A stretch of 5,793 bases of DNA. Origin: Verrucomicrobiota bacterium (GTDB lineage Bacteria > Verrucomicrobiota > Verrucomicrobiia > Limisphaerales > UBA8199). Below the pieces are notes generated by a model. That model was not told the DNA's origin. It saw only the letters and a list, made by a program, of their open reading frames with translations, and did no database searches. The stretch covers positions 2,381-8,173 of the forward strand of contig JAPLUA010000490.1 of NCBI GenBank assembly GCA_026397855.1. The letters are read 5' to 3'. The stretch's first letter is position 1; each line of letters begins with the position of its first letter. This document shows, piece after piece, positions 1 through 5,793 of the stretch. Both the position numbers and the translations under genes were made by a program.

Positions 1-389
1 AGGCCGGCGTTGCGGGCGCCGCCAATCGCCACGGTTGCGACAGGTATGCCGCTGGGCATCTGGACGATGGAGAGGAGGGAGTCGAGCCCTTTGAGGGCCT
101 TGCTTTCAATGGGCACGCCGATGACCGGGAGGATCGTAAAAGCCGCCGCCACCCCGGGCAGATGCGCCGCGCCCCCGGCTCCGGCAATGATGACGCGCAG
201 CCCGCGGGCGTTGGCCGTGCTGGCATAATGTTCCAAATCCCGCGGGGTGCGGTGAGCCGAAATGACCCTCACCTCATGAGGAATGCCGAATTCCGCACAC
301 GCGTCGGCGGCTGCCTTCATCGTGGGCCAATCGGAGTCGCTGCCCATAATGATCCCGACCGCCGGCTTCGTGCCGCGGGCCTTTTTCAT
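1..389 (-). CDS. purE: PurE, N5-carboxyaminoimidazole ribonucleotide mutase (3' part outside window)
   Basis: PurE interconverts N5-CAIR and CAIR in de novo purine synthesis, working in the cytoplasm after PurK. The translation shows the class I PurE landmarks in order: GIIMGSDSDWPTM (phosphate-binding loop near the N-terminus), VISAHRTP, the glycine-rich IIAGAGGAAHLPGV, PVIGVP, and GLDSLLSIVQMPSGIPVAT followed by AIGGARNAG, after which the gene leaves the window. About 129 residues of a usual 160-170 are visible. Two in-frame ATGs exist, at 413 and 389. I prefer 389: it does not overlap the preceding gene (stop at 397-399), an AGGAAA lies 11 nt upstream (406-401), and it gives an N-terminus about as long as that of E. 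coli PurE. The start at 413 would overlap the previous gene by 17 nt and has no visible Shine-Dalgarno. The 7-nt gap suggests co-transcription with, and perhaps translational coupling to, the upstream secreted-protein gene. purK is not in the window. The identity is secure; the start is less so. Confidence 0.96.
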   Translation of the reverse strand, partial: MKKARGTKPAVGIIMGSDSDWPTMKAAADACAEFGIPHEVRVISAHRTPRDLEHYASTANARGLRVIIAGAGGAAHLPGVAAAFTILPVIGVPIESKALKGLDSLLSIVQMPSGIPVATVAIGGARNAG

Positions 390-396
390 AATCCGT

Positions 397-1065
397 TTAG
401 TTTCCTGTGCCATAGCTGAAGTCATTAAAGAGGGTCACGCTATCTGCCTTGGTCCACATTCCAGCCTTTCCTGCATTGCGGAAGGTGCTGTCCTCCACTT
501 CAAAGAGGCGTTTGCCATCGAGGATCACCCCGAAGCGGCCATCCTTGAGCTCAACACGCAGGATATGCCATTGCGCCGGGGCGACCGGGGCCTTAACGCC
601 GTAGCCGCCCTTGCGGCCCACGATGTCCAGGGCGCTGCGCTTCCCTGCCACCGTCTTGTAGAGCACCACGTTATCTTCGAGCGTATTGGCGCGGCAGACG
701 TAGTAGTTGTCTTTGTCCTGCACCCGCCAGATGAGGCCGCCCGCCTGGTCTTCCTTGCCGGAGACAGGCTTGAACCTGACTTCGACATATCCGTTCTTGA
801 GGCTCACGTCGTCTTTGATGCAGACGGGATAATCGGCTTGGCCGGATTGTTTCAGCACGCAGGTATTGCCTGGGGCATCGGGATCCTTTTCGACACTCCA
901 TTTGGCCTCGCCTTTGCCGGTCTGGGTGCCAATCCACGGGGGTGGTAATCCGCCGGGTTTGGCGTCATTGAAGGCCACCGTATCGGCGAAAAGGGACGAG
1001 CTGGAGGCGCCTGCCGTGATGGCCAGGACGATCAATAACTTCGCGCCAAGATGCGATGGCCTCAT
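397..1065 (-). CDS. Secreted DUF1080 / concanavalin A-like (family 16 glycoside hydrolase-type) protein
   Basis: This is a predicted exported protein of 222 residues. Residues 1-27 look like a Sec signal peptide: basic start (MRPSHLGAK), hydrophobic LLIVLAITAGA, then SSSSLFA with probable cleavage before Asp28. The mature part is one beta-rich domain resembling the DUF1080/LamG-like jelly-roll family: KWSVEKD (about 55-61), VEVRFKPVSGKEDQAGGLIWR (about 94-114), DNYYVCRANTLEDNVVLY (about 119-136), QWHILRVELKDGRFGVILDGK (about 155-175) and a closing AGMWTKADSVTLFNDFSYG. Databases often label such proteins family 16 glycoside hydrolase or 3-keto-disaccharide hydrolase-like, but I see no canonical GH16 ExDxxE motif, so carbohydrate binding or a structural role is as likely as catalysis. 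The ATG at 1065 is chosen because AGGA lies 8 nt upstream and the signal peptide follows directly; an ATG at 1074 would add three residues. The gene sits between a broken apbE and purE. Its reading frame is also open upstream into apbE because of the frameshift there. Confidence 0.85.
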   Translation of the reverse strand: MRPSHLGAKLLIVLAITAGASSSSLFADTVAFNDAKPGGLPPPWIGTQTGKGEAKWSVEKDPDAPGNTCVLKQSGQADYPVCIKDDVSLKNGYVEVRFKPVSGKEDQAGGLIWRVQDKDNYYVCRANTLEDNVVLYKTVAGKRSALDIVGRKGGYGVKAPVAPAQWHILRVELKDGRFGVILDGKRLFEVEDSTFRNAGKAGMWTKADSVTLFNDFSYGTGN

Positions 1066-1073
1066 GCCGCACA

Positions 1074-1077
1074 TCCT
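1074..1077 (-). promoter_or_regulatory. Shine-Dalgarno (AGGA) deciding the DUF1080-like start
   Basis: On the minus strand AGGA ends 8 nt before the ATG at 1065. It overlaps the alternative ATG at 1074, so it can only serve the downstream start. This supports the 222-residue product over longer versions. Confidence 0.5.
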
Positions 1078-1090
1078 GCGCGAGCCCAGG

Positions 1091-1118
1091 CCTGACTTCA
1101 ACTCTGAAATGAAGCAGG
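1091..1118 (-). other. Hairpin directly after the apbE stop codon, no U-tract
   Basis: Immediately after the TAA at 1121-1119 the minus strand reads CCTGCTTCA, a 9-nt loop, then TGAAGTCAGG. This gives a 9-bp stem with a single bulged base. No run of T follows, so it is not a standard intrinsic terminator. It could be an mRNA-stabilising or processing hairpin between apbE and the next gene, or chance. The 5' arm CCTGC is also complementary to the GCAGG that contains the next gene's Shine-Dalgarno. A function is not shown. Confidence 0.35.
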
Positions 1119-2118
1119 TTAGTCTGCAGGATATGCCAGGCGCTTGAAGCGGCGGGAGGTATGGCTCTGCTCGCGCCCGCCGTCCCGCGTGACCACCAGA
1201 GCCGCAGTGCGCCGAAAGGAGTTGGCCAGCGCGAGGCCTCGTTTGACACCGAGGATGCTGACAGTGGTGTCCAGGCTGTCGGTGGTGGTGGCGTCGGGGC
1301 CGATGATGGTGCAGGCCCAGGCCTGTCGCGGGATTGAGGATGTGCGAGAAGCGGATACCGCCGATCTCGATGAATTGCTCGCTGTCGCCTGAAGTGGAGA
1401 TAGCGGCGTGGCGCAGGAGTATCGTGCGGGCGATCTGGTTGGTGCGCGTGCCGAAGGCGGCAATGCCGACCTTCCATCCGGGCTGGCCGGGAGGGGGATC
1501 GCCGGCCACAATGTCCCCGCTGGCAGCGATCAGCGCATGGGGCAATCCCCTGCCCTTTAGCACGCGCATGGCCTGGTCGGCGGCGTAGCCTTTCCCAATG
1601 CCGCCGAGGTCGAGGCGCATGTTTGGCACGAGCAAGGTCGCCGTTCGCGCGCGGTGATCCAGCCGCAGCTTCCGCCAGCCGACAGCCTCCTGTGCTGCGG
1701 CAAGCTCCGCCGGGGACGGCAGGACCTTCCGCTTGCGCGCAAACCGCCACAGGCGCACATAGGGTCCGATAGTGGCGTCAAACGCGCCGTCGGAGAGCCT
1801 GGCAATTCGCTGCGCCCGCTCCAGGACATCGAACAGGTCCGCGCTAAGGGCGACCGGCTTGCCGAAGGGCTGGTCGCAAAGACGCATCAGTTCGCTGTCC
1901 GCCTGGTAGTCGCTCATGATGTCCTCGAGCGCGTCAATGCGCTTGAAGGCGGCGCCGGCTGCGGCTTCGGCCGCGGGACCGTTGGGAGCATAGAGCGTGA
2001 TGGTGAAGAGCGTGCCCATTGCCGGGTGCCGGAATTCGAATCGGTGAAAGGCCCTCTCCGGAGGCACGCTATGGCAGCCCGCCAGGGCAAGGACCAAGGC
2101 AAGGAGAAGGCGTGTCAT
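1119..2118 (-). pseudogene. apbE: ApbE-type FAD:protein FMN transferase lipoprotein gene, frameshifted
   Basis: ApbE enzymes move FMN from FAD onto a threonine of exported flavoproteins (RnfG/NqrC-type and FMN-bind domains), outside the cytoplasmic membrane. The start at 2118 gives a lipoprotein signal: MTR, a Leu/Ala-rich core, and lipobox LALAGC with Cys15. Family motifs follow: HPAMGTLFTITLYAP, MSDYQADSELMRL, LSDGAFDATIGPYVRLW, MRLDLGGIGKGYAADQAM, ASGDI, ISTSGDSEQF, and RFSHILNPATG at about residues 256-266. Right after this, near 1312-1322, the frame breaks. The conserved C-terminal part (TIIGPDATTTDSLDTTVSILG, then LALANSF) continues in the +1 frame to a TAA at 1121-1119. The repaired protein would be about 330-340 residues, normal for ApbE. 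The part after the break holds the DSLDT segment, where family members bind the catalytic Mg2+, so the upstream frame alone should be inactive. Both halves show intact coding, so either the mutation is very recent or it is a sequencing/assembly error. No obvious flavinylation target is encoded in the window. Confidence 0.88.
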
Positions 2119-2131
2119 CTGTTTCTCGGCG

Positions 2132-2162
2132 AAAAAGAAAAGGCCGGCCACTAAGGCCGGCC
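2132..2162 (-). terminator. Strong Rho-independent terminator after the Gfo/Idh/MocA gene
   Basis: The minus strand reads GGCCGGCC-TTAGT-GGCCGGCC (2162-2142), then TTTTCTTTTT (2141-2132): an 8-bp all-GC stem, 5-nt loop and a near-perfect U-tract. The stem begins 30 nt beyond the oxidoreductase stop. Each arm is itself a palindrome (GGCCGGCC). The U-tract ends only 13 nt before the apbE start, so apbE must be reached by read-through or by a promoter that overlaps this structure. Confidence 0.85.
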
Positions 2163-2192
2163 ATGAGTTACAAACCGCACATTGGCGATGGA

Positions 2193-3599
2193 TCAGGCTT
2201 TGGCAGCCGGAGCCATGGGCGGGTTCTTGAAGATGTTGTGCTCGCTCGGCATGGGGGGCTGCAGCACGCGGGACGGTCCCCATTGCATGCTTGCGGGATC
2301 CTTGTAAAGGAGTTCAGGGCCATAGGCGAACGTCGAGTTCAACACCGTGTCCCAATCCACGCCCGCACCGCTGTAGGCGGCCTCGCGGCCCATGATCGCG
2401 GTGAGGGTGCTGTCAGTGACCTGTTTGGCCTCGTTCAGCTCGGTGTTGTTGGTGATGGCATTAATGAGGTCAATGTGCTCCTGGACGTAGGGGCTGATGT
2501 CTTTGTCCTGCTTGCGGTAACGCCACATCTCGCCTCCTTTGGGCTGGATGCGGCTGCTCGGATCGGCGCTGCCCTTGGTGCCCTGGACGCCTTCGCTCAC
2601 CGAGGACCATTCGCGCTTGATCTGGCCGCAGTAGCTGTAGAGCCGCACGCCGTTGGCGTATTCGTATTCGATAGCGAAGTTGTCCCAGATCTCGCCCGAT
2701 TTGCCATTCAACTGCTGCCGGGCGCCCATGCCCCAGGCTTTCACCGGGTGGTCGCCGACGATCCAGTTGCAGACATCAATGTTGTGAACGTGCTGCTCGC
2801 AGATATGGTCGCCGCAGAGCCAGATGTAATGGTACCAATTGCGAATCTGCCGCTCCATCTCGGTCTCGCCGTGGTCACCGCGGTGCCAGATGGGGCCGCC
2901 GTTAACCCAGTAAGCGCGCAGGGTGACAATGTCGCCGATGGCGCCGTCCTTGATGCGCTTGATGGTTTCCTGGTAGCCGGCCTGGTGCCGGCGCTGGGTG
3001 CCGGCGGCCACCTTGAGCCCCTTTTGCTTTGAAAGCTCTGCCGCCTCGTACATGATGCGGCAGCCGGGGCCGTCAACCGCCACCGGCTTCTCCATAAACA
3101 CATTCTTGCCGGCCTCGATGGCCGCCTTGAAATGAGAGGCACGGAATCCGGGCGGCGTGGCGAGGATGGCATAATTCACACCAGGCAGGGCCAGCACCTT
3201 CTGGTAAGCGTCGAAGCCGCTGAAAGTCTTGTCCGCCGGCACCCCGAAGGTCTCGGCAGCCTTGCGGGCTGCTTCCGGGAATATGTCGGCCACGCCAACG
3301 ATCTTACCTTCCACACCGGCGGCTTTGGCCGCCTCGGTGAAATCCCTCCCTGCGCCGCTGCCCCGGCCGCCGAGGCCGATGATCACGGCGTTGATGGGTT
3401 GTTTTGCCTGCGCGTTCACTACGGCCGGAGCCGTCACCGCGGCCGCGACCGCCACGGCCTTCTTATTCCGGGCGCAGCCGGCGAGGAAACCTGTCCCCGC
3501 CGCTGATGCGGCGATGGTTGAACTCTTCAGGAAATGGCGGCGAGATATCGCCGACGATGAATTATTGGAATCGTCTTGCATTGGGTCTTTGATGTTCAT
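2193..3599 (-). CDS. Tat-exported Gfo/Idh/MocA-family oxidoreductase
   Basis: This is a 468-residue NAD(P)-dependent dehydrogenase of the Gfo/Idh/MocA family, which acts on sugars, inositols and related polyols; the exact substrate cannot be read from sequence. The N-terminus has a twin-arginine signal SRRHFLK (19-25) and a small-residue hydrophobic stretch ending in FLAGC (Cys42), a lipobox-like motif. A second Ala/Val-rich segment follows (48-62), ending NAQA. The Rossmann domain starts at about 68 with IGLGGRGSG (74-82), then VGVADIFPEAA (101-111), ILATPP (145-150) and the family signature MEKPVAVDGP (169-178) with Lys171. The C-terminal domain contains GPIWHRGDHG (235-244), NWYHYIWLCGDHICEQH (254-270) and HNIDVCNWIVGD (272-283), the HxxD that usually sits at the active site. 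The length is slightly over the usual size for exported members. The ATG at 3599 has no clear Shine-Dalgarno; an alternative ATG lies six codons in. It follows the FGE-like gene by 58 bp, suggesting co-transcription, and ends at a strong terminator. Localisation is probably periplasmic or membrane-anchored. Confidence 0.93.
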   Translation of the reverse strand: MNIKDPMQDDSNNSSSAISRRHFLKSSTIAASAAGTGFLAGCARNKKAVAVAAAVTAPAVVNAQAKQPINAVIIGLGGRGSGAGRDFTEAAKAAGVEGKIVGVADIFPEAARKAAETFGVPADKTFSGFDAYQKVLALPGVNYAILATPPGFRASHFKAAIEAGKNVFMEKPVAVDGPGCRIMYEAAELSKQKGLKVAAGTQRRHQAGYQETIKRIKDGAIGDIVTLRAYWVNGGPIWHRGDHGETEMERQIRNWYHYIWLCGDHICEQHVHNIDVCNWIVGDHPVKAWGMGARQQLNGKSGEIWDNFAIEYEYANGVRLYSYCGQIKREWSSVSEGVQGTKGSADPSSRIQPKGGEMWRYRKQDKDISPYVQEHIDLINAITNNTELNEAKQVTDSTLTAIMGREAAYSGAGVDWDTVLNSTFAYGPELLYKDPASMQWGPSRVLQPPMPSEHNIFKNPPMAPAAKA

Positions 3600-3657
3600 T
3601 GGTTTAGTTTATGATGGATCACCTGCTATCGAACTGTGATGGGCGGCTCAACGGAAT

Positions 3658-5793
3658 CTAGTCTCTCTCCACCCCGCTGGTCCAGCACTTCTGCATCACC
3701 TCGGACGGCGGGACTTTAAGCGGGCGCACGATACGGAAGCCGACCCACTGGGCGTCGGAGAAGTACCAGATGCTCTTGGGCAACTGCGGGTCCTGCATTT
3801 TCCAGGAGCGATCGGAGCCGCGCCGGGCAGCGCTGCGGCACAAGGTGGCCTCGTCATCCCACGAACCCCCGCGCACCGCGTGCGGGTAGGGCTTGGTGGC
3901 CTTGTTCCACGGTTCGACGATGTCACCGCTGCCTTGTTTGTAGTATTCCGGGTCGTACTGGTCGAGCACCCATTCGACGACATTGCCGCACATATCATGC
4001 AGGCCCCAGGGATTGGGCTTCTTCTTGCCGACCTTCTGGTACTTGAAGTCGCTGTTCTGCTCGAACCAGCCGTATTCCGGGAGCTTGGAAGCATCATCCC
4101 CGAAGAAATACGCGGTGGTGGTGCCGGCGCGGCAGGCGTATTCCCATTCCGCCTCGGTGGGGAGGCGATAGAACTGGCCGGTCTTGGCGCTGAGCCACTG
4201 GCAATACTTGTTGGCGGCGTGCTGCGTCATGCTGATGGCGGGGTAGCCGTCCTTGCCCATGCCGAAACTCATTTCCACGTAGGGCTTGGACGGGTGGGTC
4301 ACGACGTCGGCCAGCTTGTCGCCGGCGGCATCGGTCGGGACGGTGGCGCGGGTGCGTCGTTCCTCGTCGGGATACATGAACAGCTCATACTCGTTCCAGG
4401 TGATTTCGCACTGGCCCATCCAGAACGGGGCAATCTTCACCTTGTGCTGCGGACTTTCATCGGGCTTGCGCCCTTTCTCGATGTCGGGGCTACCCATGAC
4501 GAACTCGCCACCGGGGATCGGCACCATGGCGTAGGTGACCTGCGTGCCGGGAATGGTATTGGTGTAAGGCTTCATCTCGCCCGGCTCCTTGACCTTGAGG
4601 TTGGAGACGATGCGCGCATGGATGTCAGGGATGGTGATGTTGTCGTTATCGGCGAGGGATGCGAGGCCGCCGAACACGCCAGCCGCGTAGGTATCGCCCG
4701 AGGCCTTGTAGATCTGGTAGCGGGTGGAGAACTTGCCCTCTGCAGGCTGCGAAAAGGCCACGAAACCTCCCGGGATGGCGGCGGCGCAGGTGAACAAGGT
4801 GTTCGTGGCGGTCAGCGCCTGGGCCAGCACCGGCGCCTTCGCGCCGTCGAAGCTGAACACGGCGGCCTTCTCGCCCTCGCCGAAGATGACGAACAGCTTC
4901 TGGCGGGGCGTCTCGTTGAGCGTAATAATCCTCTTGATCGGCTGGCCCAGGTCGAAGCTCTGGCCTTTGCCGAGCTCGAACTTACCGCCCCCCGACTCCT
5001 CGACCCGGCGCACGGTCAGGCTGCTCGCGCCCGGCTTGTAAAACAGAAACTCGCGCAGCGGCGAGCCGCGGAAACTGCCGGCCGTGTAATCCGAACCGGT
5101 GGGCAGCCCCGTGATGGTGGCGACCTCCACCGCTTTGCCGCTCGCCAGATCCTGGACGTGGAAGGCGTCACCGCTCTTCTCGCTTACGATCGTGCACAGA
5201 AGCTCCGGCTGGCCGGCTTTCAACGGCAAACGATTGCCATGCAGGACAGGCCCGGGCAACGGCAGGTCTGCCAGCTTGGCGTACTCCGAGCCGTCGTTCC
5301 GCATCAGCGTCGCCTGGTTGGGGTCCGGTGAGTTGTAGATGCCCCCGACATACAGATCGGCCCGCGGCGTTTTCCCGGTGCCGCCAATGTCAATGGCCAC
5401 CACGGTGCTCGGCCCGAGGGCGGCGGTGAAATCCACCGCCACGGGTTTGCTCGGAGCGGTGGGGCTTGAAACCTCGACCAGGGTAAGCTGGTTGGCATCC
5501 GCGGAGGAGAGAACCAGGCTATCCTGCTTCGGGTCGAGCACCTTGCCGATGCTCAATCCGGCGATGCCTTTCAGTCCGCTGGGCCGGCAATCCACCCATG
5601 AAAACAGCCCGGTCGGAGTCTGGTAGCCAAGCCGGTATTTCCCGCTCTCTTTATCCACAATCACCACATCGGGCAGGCCGTCCCCGTTGAAGTCGGCGCC
5701 GCCGAAGAGTTCGCGGGGGGTTTCATACACCAGGGATGCCGGCTGGCTTTCAGCCTGAATGGATCCGGGGTTTGAGACAGATAAGCAAGCCGC
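3658..5793 (-). CDS. Secreted FG-GAP/beta-propeller protein with C-terminal FGE-sulfatase (SUMF1-like) domain, N-terminus outside window
   Basis: At least 711 residues are visible. The frame is open to the window edge, so the true start lies beyond 5793; the GTG at 5730 should not be taken as the start. The first visible residues (AACLSVSNPGSIQA then ESQPA) look like the tail of a signal peptide. Numbering from the GTG codon, residues 1-370 are beta-rich and begin with DFNGDGLPD (13-21), a calcium-binding DxNxDGxxD loop of FG-GAP/VCBS repeats; later repeats are degenerate (DIGGTGKTPRADL, 114-126). Residues about 394-672 form an FGE-sulfatase domain: VPIPGGEFVMGSPD (403-416), PFWMGQCEITWNEYELFM (435-452), YCQWLSAKTGQFYRLPTEAEWEYACRAG (509-536), GLHDMCGNVVEW (576-587), AVRGGSWDDEATLCRSAARRG (618-638) and VGFRIVRP (663-670). 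True FGEs oxidise a sulfatase cysteine to formylglycine and carry a Cys pair just after the GGS motif; that pair is absent here, so this looks like a non-FGE member. No sulfatase gene is in the window. It lies 58 bp before the oxidoreductase gene, probably in the same transcript. Confidence 0.92.
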   Translation of the reverse strand, partial: AACLSVSNPGSIQAESQPASLVYETPRELFGGADFNGDGLPDVVIVDKESGKYRLGYQTPTGLFSWVDCRPSGLKGIAGLSIGKVLDPKQDSLVLSSADANQLTLVEVSSPTAPSKPVAVDFTAALGPSTVVAIDIGGTGKTPRADLYVGGIYNSPDPNQATLMRNDGSEYAKLADLPLPGPVLHGNRLPLKAGQPELLCTIVSEKSGDAFHVQDLASGKAVEVATITGLPTGSDYTAGSFRGSPLREFLFYKPGASSLTVRRVEESGGGKFELGKGQSFDLGQPIKRIITLNETPRQKLFVIFGEGEKAAVFSFDGAKAPVLAQALTATNTLFTCAAAIPGGFVAFSQPAEGKFSTRYQIYKASGDTYAAGVFGGLASLADNDNITIPDIHARIVSNLKVKEPGEMKPYTNTIPGTQVTYAMVPIPGGEFVMGSPDIEKGRKPDESPQHKVKIAPFWMGQCEITWNEYELFMYPDEERRTRATVPTDAAGDKLADVVTHPSKPYVEMSFGMGKDGYPAISMTQHAANKYCQWLSAKTGQFYRLPTEAEWEYACRAGTTTAYFFGDDASKLPEYGWFEQNSDFKYQKVGKKKPNPWGLHDMCGNVVEWVLDQYDPEYYKQGSGDIVEPWNKATKPYPHAVRGGSWDDEATLCRSAARRGSDRSWKMQDPQLPKSIWYFSDAQWVGFRIVRPLKVPPSEVMQKCWTSGVERD

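Noticed and set aside
1308..1323. Programmed +1 frameshifting in apbE
   Set aside because: No slippery codon with a stop codon or a stimulatory signal is seen at the site, ApbE families do not use frameshifting, and the conserved loop appears to have lost residues, which points to a deletion.
2142..2162. The two GGCCGGCC copies as a mobile-element or recombination repeat
   Set aside because: They are the two arms of one terminator hairpin followed by a T-tract, with no transposase or duplicated target nearby.
397..2283. A single 628-residue minus-strand protein covering apbE and the DUF1080-like gene
   Set aside because: The first 55 codons overlap the oxidoreductase tail and the terminator, the middle loses ApbE homology at a frameshift, and the last part has its own Shine-Dalgarno, start and signal peptide. 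Two genes, one of them frameshifted, explain it better.
2019..3032. A plus-strand open frame of 337 codons antisense to the oxidoreductase and the apbE start
   Set aside because: It crosses the terminator and two unrelated minus-strand genes, has no family motif, and mirrors a well-supported Gfo/Idh/MocA gene.
3600..3657. Promoter or terminator in the gap before the oxidoreductase gene
   Set aside because: Only a 5-bp ATCAC/GTGAT stem with a 13-nt loop and no T-run is present, and a TTGAGC-17-TAGCAG pair is a poor match to a sigma-70 promoter.
3880..5331. A long plus-strand open frame (about 480 codons) antisense to the FG-GAP/FGE-like gene
   Set aside because: Its translation is rich in Gly/Ala/Val/Arg/His without recognisable motifs, while the minus strand carries clear FGE-domain motifs over the same bases. 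Long antisense frames are expected at this GC content.
3658..5730. GTG at 5730 as the start of the FG-GAP/FGE-like protein
   Set aside because: The frame remains open to the window edge and encodes what looks like the end of a signal peptide, so the gene starts outside the window.

Overview
The window is a compact, high-GC bacterial segment in which every supported gene lies on the minus strand, so it reads right to left. It looks like the genome of a Verrucomicrobiota (or related Planctomycetota-type) bacterium. The basis is gene style: a Tat-exported Gfo/Idh/MocA oxidoreductase, a secreted FG-GAP/formylglycine-generating-enzyme-like fusion and a small secreted DUF1080/LamG-like protein are typical of those groups. 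This is inference from family habits, not from a marker gene.

Layout in transcription order: (1) 5793-3658, a secreted protein whose N-terminus runs off the window, with a beta-propeller-like FG-GAP/VCBS region followed by an FGE-sulfatase (SUMF1-like) domain; (2) after 58 bp, 3599-2193, a Gfo/Idh/MocA-family dehydrogenase with a textbook twin-arginine signal and a lipobox-like LAGC; (3) a strong intrinsic terminator hairpin at 2162-2132; (4) only 13 nt further on, 2118-1119, an apbE-type FAD:protein FMN transferase lipoprotein gene broken by a frameshift near 1312-1322; (5) after 53 bp, 1065-397, a small exported concanavalin-A-like (DUF1080/GH16-type) protein; (6) 7 nt later, 389 to the window edge, the N-terminal part of purE (purine biosynthesis).

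The first five products all carry, or appear to carry, export signals, so the segment mostly encodes cell-envelope or periplasmic functions, with a cytoplasmic housekeeping gene (purE) attached at the end. No direct metabolic link between purE and the exported proteins is visible. No RNA gene, mobile element, CRISPR array or stretch of over 300 bases without a gene was seen; the longest gap is 74 bp.

The observations most worth checking are the apbE frameshift, with a signature that fits a short deletion between 5-bp repeats; the fact that the frameshifted frame stays open and fuses apbE to the next gene; the terminator placed directly in front of apbE; and the FGE-like domain that lacks the catalytic cysteine pair. 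I see no convincing evidence of a wholly new system.
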